A DNA stretch of 64,000 nt from DATAES01 sp963721305 (GTDB lineage Bacteria > Actinomycetota > Acidimicrobiia > Acidimicrobiales > JACDCH01). Each line of letters begins with the position of its first letter. The first letter of the stretch is position 1. Where the stretch lies: the NCBI GenBank assembly GCA_963721305.1, contig CAVRIR010000004.1, positions 620,001 through 684,000 of the forward strand. The letters are read 5' to 3'. The notes beneath the pieces are model-generated. The model was given only the letters and a program-made list of their open reading frames with translations, was not told where the DNA came from and did no database searches. Shown here in pieces: positions 8,503-16,019 of this stretch. The position numbers and the translations under genes are program-made.

Positions 8503-9039
8503 ATGGACGAGAGCGGGCGCCTCGGTGACGTCGTCGTCGGCGAGGACGAGCTCCGCTCCCGCATCGGCGAGCTGGGCAAGCAGATATCCGACGATTACCA
8601 AGGGCGCGCCCCGTTGCTCGTCGGGGTGCTCAAGGGCGCGTTCGTGTTCATGAGCGACCTCGCTCGACAGATTGATCTGCCGGTCGAAGTCGACTTCATG
8701 GCGGTGGCCTCGTACGGCAGCTCCACGAAGACGAGCGGCATCGTTCGCATCGTGAAGGACCTCGACATCGACCTCACCGGTCGCCACGTCCTGCTCGTCG
8801 AGGACATCGTGGATTCTGGGCTCACGTTGCGATGGCTACGGCGCAACCTGGAGACGCGATCGCCGGCGAGCCTCGAGGTGTGCGCGCTGCTCGTCAAGAC
8901 GGGCATGCAGCGAGACGATCCCGATCTCAAGTACATCGGCTTCCACATCCCGCCCGACTTCGTCGTCGGCTACGGCCTCGACGTGGGCCAACGCCATCGC
9001 AACCTGCCGGAGATCCGGCTGTGGCTACCGCCCGACTGA
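8503..9039 (+). CDS. hpt: Hypoxanthine phosphoribosyltransferase
   Basis: A 178-residue type-I phosphoribosyltransferase that salvages hypoxanthine and guanine to IMP and GMP using PRPP. The PRPP loop VLLVEDIVDSGLT (about residues 103-115), the LLVGVLKGAFVFMSDL loop and a C-terminal DFVVGYGLD segment are all present. Length and order are normal. It starts 13 nt after tilS and precedes ftsH, so the three are likely co-transcribed. Confidence 0.93.
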   Translation: MDESGRLGDVVVGEDELRSRIGELGKQISDDYQGRAPLLVGVLKGAFVFMSDLARQIDLPVEVDFMAVASYGSSTKTSGIVRIVKDLDIDLTGRHVLLVEDIVDSGLTLRWLRRNLETRSPASLEVCALLVKTGMQRDDPDLKYIGFHIPPDFVVGYGLDVGQRHRNLPEIRLWLPPD

Positions 9040-9073
9040 ACAGCTCGTCCGACACCGGTAGCCTCTCGGGGGC

Positions 9074-11056
9074 GTGAAGAAGCGACTCAGCCGTCCCCTC
9101 GTCCTGTACCTCGCGATCGCCGTTGTGGCGCTCATCGCCGGTGTGGTTTGGCTGCACAGCGGTAGCAGTCCGAAGAAGCTCTCGCTCGACGAGTACCAGC
9201 GCGAGATCGCCGCGGGCAACGTCGCCGACGCGACGCTGAAGGACCACGATCACGAAGTCTCGGGCAAGCTGCGAGATGGGACGTCCTACACGGTCAACTT
9301 CCCCGAGCAGTACAGCGATGAGCTGACCACACAGCTCACGAACGCGAACGTCAAGCTCGACGTCGATCAGCAGAAGGAGTCCGTCTGGATCTCGCTGCTG
9401 TTCACGCTGTTGCCGATCCTGTTGCTGTTCGGCTTGTTCCTGTTGTTGATGAACTCGATGCAGGGCGGCAACCGCGTTCTCAACTTCGGCAAGGCGAAGG
9501 CCAAACAGCACAGCGACACCAACGTCAGGGTCACGTTCGCGGACGTGGCCGGCTGTGACGAAGCGGTCGAAGAGCTCCAGGAGATCAAGGAGTTCCTCGA
9601 GAACCCGACGCGGTTCCAGTCGATGGGAGCGAAGATCCCGAAGGGCGTGCTGCTCTACGGGCCTCCCGGCACAGGCAAGACCTTGTTGGCACGTGCGGTC
9701 GCCGGCGAGGCCGGTGTCCCCTTCTTCTCGATCTCCGGGTCGGACTTCGTCGAGATGTTCGTCGGCGTGGGCGCCAGCCGCGTGCGCGACCTGTTCGAGC
9801 AGGCGAAGGCAGCTGCGCCCGCGATCGTCTTCGTCGACGAGATCGACGCGGTCGGCCGCCACCGCGGAGCCGGGCTCGGCGGCGGCCACGACGAGCGCGA
9901 GCAGACCCTGAACCAGCTGCTGGTCGAGATGGATGGTTTCGATCCCCGCAGCGGCGTCATCCTCATTGCTGCGACGAACCGTCCCGACATCCTCGACCCC
10001 GCGCTGCTGCGACCCGGCCGCTTCGATCGTCAGATCGTCGTCGACCGACCCGACATCGCCGGCCGCATGGCGATCCTCGACGTGCACGCGAAGGGCAAGC
10101 CGCTGGCGGACGGCATCAACCTCGAGACCTTGGCGAGGCGCACCCCCGGCTTCACCGGCGCAGATCTTGCCAACCTGATGAACGAGGCTGCGCTGCTGTC
10201 GGCCCGGCGCAACCTCGACCAGATCGGGATGATGCAGCTCGACGAGGCCATCGACCGGGTAATGGCTGGCCCCGAGCGTCGCAGCCGAGTGATGAGCGAG
10301 CACGAGAAGCGCGTGATCGCGTTCCACGAGGCTGGTCACGCGCTCGTCGCGCACGTCCTGCCCGAAGGCGACAACGTCCACAAGGTGTCGATCGTCGCCC
10401 GTGGTCGCGCCCTCGGACTCACGTGGTTCCTGCCCGAAGACCGGTACACGCACACGAAGGCGCAACTGCGAGCGCAGATGGCATCGGCGCTCGGTGGCCG
10501 GTCCGCCGAGGAGCTGGTGTTCGGCGAGGTCACGACCGGCGCGGCGAACGACATCGAGAAGTGCACCGAGATCGCGAAGGCGATGGTGACTCAGTACGGC
10601 ATGAGCTCGTCGCTCGGTCCGAGGAAGTTCGGCCAGGAGCAGGGCGAGGTCTTCCTCGGCCGTGACCAGGGCCACCAACGCGACTACTCGGACGACGTGG
10701 CCTCGCAGATCGACACCGAGGTGAACGGGTTGATCGACCGCTCCCACGACGAGGCGCTGGCGATTCTCGTCACGCATCGCGCCACGCTCGACGCGCTGGC
10801 GAACGCGTTGATCGAGCGCGAGACGGTCGAAGACGTCGAGTTGGCCGAGCTGTTCAAGGACATCGACACGTGGCCGGGCATGGAAGAAGCAGAGCCGGCG
10901 GGCGGGCACGACGACTCGCCGGTGACGGTGCCACTGTCGCGGCCGGTGCCCGCGCCCGTCTCCGCCGCGAATGCAGACCGGGTCGACGGCGAGAAGGCGT
11001 GGACCCGGCTCGGCCGCGCATGGCGCCGCGCGCCGCGTCCCGGCACGACGACGTGA
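9074..11056 (+). CDS. ftsH: ATP-dependent zinc metalloprotease FtsH
   Basis: A 660-residue membrane-anchored AAA+ protease that degrades misfolded membrane and short-lived regulatory proteins. Two transmembrane segments (about residues 8-27 and 105-127) flank the extracytoplasmic domain. The AAA domain has Walker A GPPGTGKT (about 196-203), Walker B FVDEIDAVG and the second-region-of-homology arginines (RPGRFDRQ). The protease domain has HEAGH (about 418-422). The C-terminal tail is Pro/Ala-rich. Start is GTG 9074. The stop overlaps the folE start (GTGA). Confidence 0.95.
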   Translation: MKKRLSRPLVLYLAIAVVALIAGVVWLHSGSSPKKLSLDEYQREIAAGNVADATLKDHDHEVSGKLRDGTSYTVNFPEQYSDELTTQLTNANVKLDVDQQKESVWISLLFTLLPILLLFGLFLLLMNSMQGGNRVLNFGKAKAKQHSDTNVRVTFADVAGCDEAVEELQEIKEFLENPTRFQSMGAKIPKGVLLYGPPGTGKTLLARAVAGEAGVPFFSISGSDFVEMFVGVGASRVRDLFEQAKAAAPAIVFVDEIDAVGRHRGAGLGGGHDEREQTLNQLLVEMDGFDPRSGVILIAATNRPDILDPALLRPGRFDRQIVVDRPDIAGRMAILDVHAKGKPLADGINLETLARRTPGFTGADLANLMNEAALLSARRNLDQIGMMQLDEAIDRVMAGPERRSRVMSEHEKRVIAFHEAGHALVAHVLPEGDNVHKVSIVARGRALGLTWFLPEDRYTHTKAQLRAQMASALGGRSAEELVFGEVTTGAANDIEKCTEIAKAMVTQYGMSSSLGPRKFGQEQGEVFLGRDQGHQRDYSDDVASQIDTEVNGLIDRSHDEALAILVTHRATLDALANALIERETVEDVELAELFKDIDTWPGMEEAEPAGGHDDSPVTVPLSRPVPAPVSAANADRVDGEKAWTRLGRAWRRAPRPGTTT

Positions 11057-11628
11057 GCGACGGCTTCGATCAACCGCGCATCGAGCGCGCCGTGCGCGAG
11101 ATCCTCATCGCCATCGGCGAGGATCCTGATCGCGACGGCTTGCTCGACACGCCGGCACGAGTGGCGCGCATGTACGGAGAGATCTTCGCGGGACTTCACG
11201 ACGACCCGTCGTCGTACCTCAAGACGACGTTCGAAGCCGACCACGACGAGATGGTCATGGTGCGCGACATCCCGATGTACTCCGCGTGCGAGCACCACTT
11301 GCTCCCGTGGGTGGGCAAGGCGCACGTGGCGTACATCCCGAACGACGACGGGCGCATCACCGGCCTGTCGAAGCTCGCTCGTCTCGTCGACGCGTTCGCG
11401 AAGCGGCCGCAGGTGCAGGAGCGACTGACGTCCCAGATCGCCGACGAGCTCGATCGCAGCCTCGAGCCCAAGGGGGCGATGGTGGTCATCGAAGCCGAGC
11501 ACCTGTGCATGACGATGCGCGGCATCCGCAAGCCTGGATCCACCACCGTCACGTCCGCCGTGCGCGGCTTGTTCCGGCGCAACGTGGCCACTCGTGAGGA
11601 GGCCATGCGGTTCCTTCAGGGGCGGTGA
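11053..11628 (+). CDS. folE: GTP cyclohydrolase I
   Basis: A 191-residue FolE that opens GTP to dihydroneopterin triphosphate, the first step of folate synthesis. Zinc ligands lie in the SACEHHLLP segment and in the later EAEHLCMTMRG segment; the GxSKLAR-type helix (TGLSKLARLVD) is also present. GTG 11053 overlaps the ftsH stop by 4 nt, and the stop overlaps folP in the same manner, indicating coupling along a folate operon. Confidence 0.94.
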   Translation: MSDGFDQPRIERAVREILIAIGEDPDRDGLLDTPARVARMYGEIFAGLHDDPSSYLKTTFEADHDEMVMVRDIPMYSACEHHLLPWVGKAHVAYIPNDDGRITGLSKLARLVDAFAKRPQVQERLTSQIADELDRSLEPKGAMVVIEAEHLCMTMRGIRKPGSTTVTSAVRGLFRRNVATREEAMRFLQGR

Positions 11629-12425
11629 CTGCGAAACGACCGTTGGTCATGGGCGTCGTCAACGTCACGCCCGACTCGTTCTCCGACGGCGGCCTGTACC
11701 TCGATCACGGCGCCGCGATCGCGCGCGGTCTCGAGATCGTTGCGGAGGGTGCAGACGTCGTCGACGTGGGCGGTGAGTCCACCCGGCCGGGTGCGGAGCC
11801 GGTGTCGGTCGACGAGGAGCTGCGCCGGGTCACCCCGGTCGTCGAGGCGCTCGCGCCGCGCATCCGGGTCAGCATCGACACTCGGAAGGCCGCCGTGGCC
11901 GAGGCCGCGATTGCCGTCGGAGCCACGCTGGTCAACGACGTAACGGCCTCGCTCCACGAGGTCGTGGCCGCGGCCGGTCCCGGCGTCGGATGGGTGGCGA
12001 TGCACATGCTCGGCGATCCCCGGACGATGCAGCGCGACCCTCGGTACGACAACGTGGTCGACGATGTCCGCCGCCTTCTCGTCGATCGCGCCGACCGGGC
12101 CAGGGCGGACGGGGTCGAGGAGGTGTGGATCGATCCTGGCATCGGGTTCGGGAAGACGGTTTCGCACAATTGGTCCCTGTTGCGACACGTCGATGCCCTG
12201 GTCGGGACCGGCTATCCCGTCCTCCTCGGCACCAGCCGCAAGCGCTTTCTCGGCGCGGTCACGGCCGCATCGGACGGCGCCGCAACCGGGGAGATCACCG
12301 CGGCTGCGGACCGGCTCGAGGCTTCCGTCGCCACCGCCGTCTGGGCGATGGTGCAAGGCGTGAGCATGGTCCGGGTGCATGATGTGCGGTCAACGGTGCA
12401 CGCCGCCACGGTGGTCGCCGGCTGA
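11625..12425 (+). CDS. folP: Dihydropteroate synthase
   Basis: A 266-residue TIM-barrel enzyme condensing pABA with dihydropterin pyrophosphate. The MGVVNVTPDSFSDGG N-terminal signature, the DVGGESTRPGA loop and a late SRKRFLG motif bearing the conserved lysine/arginine are all visible. Starts at GTG 11625 overlapping folE by 4 nt. It is the sulfonamide target in other bacteria. Length is normal for bacterial DHPS. Confidence 0.94.
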   Translation: MTAKRPLVMGVVNVTPDSFSDGGLYLDHGAAIARGLEIVAEGADVVDVGGESTRPGAEPVSVDEELRRVTPVVEALAPRIRVSIDTRKAAVAEAAIAVGATLVNDVTASLHEVVAAAGPGVGWVAMHMLGDPRTMQRDPRYDNVVDDVRRLLVDRADRARADGVEEVWIDPGIGFGKTVSHNWSLLRHVDALVGTGYPVLLGTSRKRFLGAVTAASDGAATGEITAAADRLEASVATAVWAMVQGVSMVRVHDVRSTVHAATVVAG

Positions 12426-12444
12426 AGAAGACAGGGAGTGGCAC

Positions 12445-12960
12445 GTGCCGGGCATGAAGGGCAAGTGGGCCCAAGGCATCGAACCCCGCAATTTCGCGTG
12501 GGTCGTCAAAGACAAGTTGGCGGTGTGTGAGCGCCCGGGCGGCTACGGCGCCAATCACCGGCGCGTCCGGCGCCAGGAGGAGATCATCTGGATCCGCGAG
12601 CAGGGTTTCACCTGTGTGATCTCGCTGATCCCGTCGCCACACAACCTCCACAATTACGACGAGCTGGGTGTCACGTGGCGTCATCGTCCGTTCTCGGCGC
12701 ACGACGACGAGCAGAAGTTCGTGGCCGGCTTCTTCCCGGAGCTACGGGGGATGCTGGCCGACGCACAGAAGGTGCTCCTGCACCAGGACGAGCTCGGCGA
12801 CCGGGTGTCGGGCCTCATCGCCGGGTTCCTGCTCTGGTCCGGCATGGTCGATCACGGCCCGCATGCCATCTCGATCACCGAGCAGCTCGTGCATCGGCAG
12901 CTCGGCCCGCAGGGGCGCGAGCTCGTCACGATCGCGCAGGAACTGCCGAAACCTGCGTGA
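12445..12960 (+). CDS. Dual-specificity-phosphatase-like protein
   Basis: A 171-residue protein with a tyrosine/dual-specificity phosphatase-like fold pattern (REQGFTCVISLIPSPHNL, then VLLHQDELGDRVSGLIAGFLLW). In place of the usual HCxxGxxR P-loop there is LHQDELGDRVSG, which keeps the loop glycine and arginine but has Gln where the nucleophilic Cys should be. It may therefore be a pseudo-phosphatase. AGGGAGTG at 12433-12440 favours GTG 12445 over ATG 12454. Placed within the folate operon; the role there is unknown. Confidence 0.65.
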   Translation: MPGMKGKWAQGIEPRNFAWVVKDKLAVCERPGGYGANHRRVRRQEEIIWIREQGFTCVISLIPSPHNLHNYDELGVTWRHRPFSAHDDEQKFVAGFFPELRGMLADAQKVLLHQDELGDRVSGLIAGFLLWSGMVDHGPHAISITEQLVHRQLGPQGRELVTIAQELPKPA

Positions 12961-13316
12961 GCGATCGGATCGAGCTTCGTGGTCTCGTCGCCTCGGGTTA
13001 CTGCGGCGCGCTGCCCGAGGAGCAGCAGAGAGCCCAGCCCATCCAGGTCGACCTCGACGTTCATGTCGACCTGACCAGCGCGGCGCGCTCCGACGCACTC
13101 GAAGACACGGTCGACTACGGCGCGCTGTGCGCCGCGATCGAACGCGTCATCGTGAGCGAACGATTCGCCCTGCTCGAGCGTCTCGCCGATCGCTTGGCGG
13201 AAGTCACGCTGGCGGACGAGCGCGTCCACGCGGTCGGCGTGACGGTGCGCAAGCTTCGTCCGCCGGTGCCACAGGTGCTCGAAACCGCGGGCGTGCATCT
13301 CGAGCGGGCGCGATGA
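12957..13316 (+). CDS. folB: Dihydroneopterin aldolase
   Basis: A 119-residue FolB that converts dihydroneopterin to hydroxymethyl-dihydropterin. Family features are IELRGLVASGYCGALPEEQ near the N-terminus with the conserved glutamate, the DTVDYGALC substrate-binding segment, and VRKLRPPVP with the catalytic lysine near the end. GTG 12957 overlaps the previous stop by 3 nt and the stop overlaps folK. Normal length. Confidence 0.92.
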   Translation: MSDRIELRGLVASGYCGALPEEQQRAQPIQVDLDVHVDLTSAARSDALEDTVDYGALCAAIERVIVSERFALLERLADRLAEVTLADERVHAVGVTVRKLRPPVPQVLETAGVHLERAR

Positions 13317-13792
13317 CCGCGGCGACCGAGGCAACGGCCGCGCCGCGACGGGTGCTGCTCGCGCTCGGTTCGAACCTCGGCGACCGTCGACGAGCCTTGC
13401 GCGACGCGATCGACTCATTGCCTGTCGTCGTGTCGGTCTCAGGGGTCTACGAGACCGACCCCGTCGGAGGCCCGCCGGGACAGGACCCGTACTTGAACAT
13501 GGTCGTCGCCATCGAATCGACCTCATCGCCGCGGCAACTGCTCGGCATGTGTCATCGCATCGAGTCGGCCGCGGGGCGCGTGCGCGGCGAGCGATGGGGT
13601 CCTCGCACGCTCGACATCGACATCTTGTGGATCGACGGTGCGACCGTTTCCGAGCCCGACCTGTCGATCCCGCATCCCAGGATGTTCGAGCGGCGCTTCG
13701 TCCTGGTCCCGCTCAACGACGTCGCGCCGGACTTGCTTCCTGAAGGCTGGCAGGACGTCGACGGCTGGGTCGCACCTGTCGAACCGCTGTAG
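13313..13792 (+). CDS. folK: Hydroxymethyl-dihydropterin pyrophosphokinase
   Basis: A 159-residue HPPK that pyrophosphorylates 6-hydroxymethyl-dihydropterin for FolP. LALGSNLGDRRRALRDA (near residues 15-31), the PVGGPPGQDPYLNMVV loop and the RWGPRTLDIDILW metal-binding signature are intact. The start overlaps folB by 4 nt. With folE, folP and folB this completes the pterin branch of folate synthesis in a single operon. Confidence 0.94.
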   Translation: MTAATEATAAPRRVLLALGSNLGDRRRALRDAIDSLPVVVSVSGVYETDPVGGPPGQDPYLNMVVAIESTSSPRQLLGMCHRIESAAGRVRGERWGPRTLDIDILWIDGATVSEPDLSIPHPRMFERRFVLVPLNDVAPDLLPEGWQDVDGWVAPVEPL

Positions 13793-13802
13793 AACCGCGC
13801 CG

Positions 13803-14513
13803 GTGCCTTCGGTTCGCATCATCGGACGCGGTCACGCCGGTGGCGCGCTGGCAGGCGCGCTGCGATCGTCCGGTTGGACGGTGGACCTTGTCGCGCACGG
13901 CGACGCATCGAGTGCGGCGCAAGGCGTCGACCTCGTGTTGCTCGCGGTACCGGACGCCGCCGTCGTCGATGTCGCGAGCGCGGTCGGACAGGTGGATCGC
14001 ACCGTCGTCGCGCACGTGGCCGGGTCGCTCGGACTGAAGGTGCTCGAGCCGCACGCGCGGCGGGCGTCGATACATCCGCTCGTGGCGCTGCCGAACGCGG
14101 AGGTCGGCTCGCAGCGGCTTCGTGCTGGCGCGTGGTTCGCGGTTGCCGGCGATCCGATCGCGGCGTCGATGGTCGAGTCGCTCGGCGGTCACGCGTTCGA
14201 GGTCGACGACGACGATCGCGCCGCGTACCACGCTGCCGCGGTGATCGCGTCGAACCATTTGGTCGCGCTGCTCGCGCAGGCCGAGCGAGTTGGTGCGCTT
14301 GCGGGCGTGCCGTTGGACGCGTATCTCGACCTCGTGCGCGCGACCGTCGACAACGTCGCCGAGTTGGGGCCGGCGGCGGCGCTGACCGGACCGGCGGCGC
14401 GCGGCGACGAAGCAACGATCGCGCGCCATCTCGCGGCCTTACCACCGGACGAGCGTGCGCTCTACGAGGCGCTCGCCGAGGCGTGCCGGAAGCTGGCGGC
14501 ATGCAGGTCCTGA
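13803..14513 (+). CDS. Rossmann-fold / DUF2520 protein
   Basis: A 236-residue protein with an N-terminal nucleotide-binding fold (RIIGRGHAGGALAGAL) and a C-terminal DUF2520 domain. The family is found next to panC in many bacteria and resembles NADP-dependent ketopantoate-type reductases. It overlaps panC by 13 nt, implying a linked role in pantothenate or folate supply. The reaction is not established from sequence. GTG 13803 is the only start placing the Rossmann motif at the N-terminus. Confidence 0.8.
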   Translation: MPSVRIIGRGHAGGALAGALRSSGWTVDLVAHGDASSAAQGVDLVLLAVPDAAVVDVASAVGQVDRTVVAHVAGSLGLKVLEPHARRASIHPLVALPNAEVGSQRLRAGAWFAVAGDPIAASMVESLGGHAFEVDDDDRAAYHAAAVIASNHLVALLAQAERVGALAGVPLDAYLDLVRATVDNVAELGPAAALTGPAARGDEATIARHLAALPPDERALYEALAEACRKLAACRS

Positions 14514-15364
14514 CGACGATCGCGGCCGCACGCGTCGCGCTCGACGACGCGCGACGCGCTGGTCGGTCCGTCGGACTCGTGCCGACCATGGGTTTCCTGC
14601 ACGATGGCCATCGCTCGCTGATGCATCGAGCGGTGCAGGACTGCGATCTCACCCTCGTCACCGTGTTCGTGAACCCGTTGCAGTTCGGACTCGGCGAGGA
14701 CCTCGAGTCGTACCCGCGCGACTTCGACCGCGATGCCGCGATGTGCGAGGACGAGCACATCGATCTCGTCCTCCACCCAACGGTCGACGAGATGTACCCG
14801 AGCGGACTGCCGATGCTCACGACCGTGACGGTTGCCGAGATCTCGGCGTCGATGGAGGGAGCGTCGCGTCCGACGCACTTCGCGGGAGTGGCGACGGTCG
14901 TCGCGAAGTTGTTCAGCATCGCCGGCCGCTGCCGCGCCTACTTCGGCGAGAAGGATTGGCAGCAGCTCGCAGTGATCCGACGCATGGCGGGGGACCTCAG
15001 CCTCCCGGTGGAAGTCGTCGGCTGCCCGACCGTGCGGGAGGCCGACGGCCTGGCCATGTCCAGCCGCAACGCTTACCTGACGCCGGACGAGCGGGCGGCC
15101 GCGCCGGTGCTGCACTGGGCGCTTGTCGGGGGCGCCGCCGCCATTGCCGCAGGTGAGCGGGATCCGGCCAAGGTCCAGGGGCTCGTGGCCGATCTGATCA
15201 GGGCAGAGCCCCTGACAGCGCTCGACTACGCCGAGGTGGTCGACGCCGCGACGCTCCAGCCGGTTGACCCGCTGCGGGGCGAAGTCCGCCTGCTTGCCGC
15301 AACCCGGTTCGGACGTGCCAGACTTATCGACAACGAGGGGGCGACCATCCCGGCGCCCACCTAG
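14501..15364 (+). CDS. panC: Pantothenate synthetase
   Basis: A 287-residue PanC that joins pantoate and beta-alanine using ATP. The nucleotidylyl-transferase signature VPTMGFLHDGHRSL (HxGH-type) lies near residues 27-40, followed by VFVNPLQF, YFGEKDWQQL and the KMSKS-like MSSRNAYLTPDERA. Length is normal. It precedes panD, so both arms of beta-alanine use are together. No panB is visible in the window. Confidence 0.94.
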   Translation: MQVLTTIAAARVALDDARRAGRSVGLVPTMGFLHDGHRSLMHRAVQDCDLTLVTVFVNPLQFGLGEDLESYPRDFDRDAAMCEDEHIDLVLHPTVDEMYPSGLPMLTTVTVAEISASMEGASRPTHFAGVATVVAKLFSIAGRCRAYFGEKDWQQLAVIRRMAGDLSLPVEVVGCPTVREADGLAMSSRNAYLTPDERAAAPVLHWALVGGAAAIAAGERDPAKVQGLVADLIRAEPLTALDYAEVVDAATLQPVDPLRGEVRLLAATRFGRARLIDNEGATIPAPT

Positions 15365-15380
15365 CGTCAGGAGATACGTC

Positions 15381-15797
15381 GTGCGCCGTCGCATGATGAA
15401 ATCGAAGATCCATCGCGCCACCGTCACGGACGCGAACCTCGACTACATCGGCTCGATCACCATCGATCGGGACCTGATGGACCGGGCAGATCTGCTCGAG
15501 TACGAACAGGTCGTCGTGGTCGACATCGACAACGGTGCGCGGCTCGAGACGTACGTGATCGAAGGCGAGCGAGGCTCGGGCGACATCTGCCTCAACGGTG
15601 CGGCCGCCCATCTCGTCCACCCCGGCGACAAGATCATCGTCATCAGCTACGGCGAGTACGACGAGCTCGAGCTGGCCGCCGGACACGAGCCGACGATCGT
15701 GCACGTCGACACGGCCAACCGCCCGATCTCCGAGGAGCTCGCCCGCCGCCTGGCTGGCGACCGCTTCTACACCGAGATCGACGCCCTCGCCGGCTGA
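15381..15797 (+). CDS. panD: Aspartate 1-decarboxylase proenzyme
   Basis: A 138-residue pyruvoyl-dependent decarboxylase making beta-alanine from aspartate. The self-cleavage site DYIGSITID places the scissile Gly24-Ser25 bond, Ser becoming the pyruvoyl group; Lys9 and Tyr58-type residues of the active site are nearby. AGGAG at 15369-15373 with 7-nt spacing selects GTG 15381 over the internal ATGs at 15393 and 15396. It lies 16 bp after panC. Confidence 0.92.
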   Translation: MRRRMMKSKIHRATVTDANLDYIGSITIDRDLMDRADLLEYEQVVVVDIDNGARLETYVIEGERGSGDICLNGAAAHLVHPGDKIIVISYGEYDELELAAGHEPTIVHVDTANRPISEELARRLAGDRFYTEIDALAG

Positions 15798-15815
15798 CCG
15801 TCCCCCAGTCGCTCC

Positions 15816-15868
15816 GTCCGCCGTCCCGCGTCCGCCGTCCCGCGTCCGCCCTCCCCCGTCCGCCCTCC
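15816..15868 (+). repeat. 14-bp tandem repeat (about 3.8 units)
   Basis: Two exact copies of GTCCGCCGTCCCGC (15816-15829 and 15830-15843) are followed by two degraded C-rich copies. The array lies just after the panD stop and before paired palindromes. It is pyrimidine-rich on the + strand with no coding potential. Slippage at such tracts makes copy number likely to vary between strains. Confidence 0.75.
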
Positions 15869-15886
15869 ATCACATTGATGTCTGAG

Positions 15887-15902
15887 CCACCGATTTCGGT
15901 GG
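15887..15902. repeat. Palindrome CCACCGA-TT-TCGGTGG
   Basis: A 16-bp perfect palindrome preceded by TGTCTGAG. The sequence TCTGAGCCACCGA recurs 61 bp further on in a second palindrome, so this is one member of a paired intergenic element between panD and nadB. It may be an operator or a weak terminator; nothing in the sequence decides. Confidence 0.6.
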
Positions 15903-15932
15903 GTGGGCCAGCACGGAACGGTGGACGCAGGA

Positions 15933-15979
15933 TTCTGTGACGTCTGAGCCACCGAATCGGTGGCTGAGCCATCACAGAA
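15933..15979. repeat. Nested double palindrome upstream of nadB
   Basis: An outer 8-bp pair (TTCTGTGA at 15933-15940, TCACAGAA at 15972-15979) encloses an inner 8-bp pair (GCCACCGA at 15948-15955, TCGGTGGC at 15957-15964). It ends 40 nt before nadB. Short GAACGCGCAC direct repeats follow it. The symmetry and location suit a repressor site for NAD genes or a cruciform repeat; no known NadQ/NiaR/NrtR consensus was recognised. Confidence 0.6.
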
Positions 15980-16019
15980 CGAACGCGCACGAACGCGCAC
16001 GCGCGCGTAGGTTCGAGTC

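Noticed and set aside
9074..11056. Long minus-strand frame of 660 codons opposite ftsH
   Set aside because: Antisense shadow of similar length; FtsH motifs are on the plus strand.
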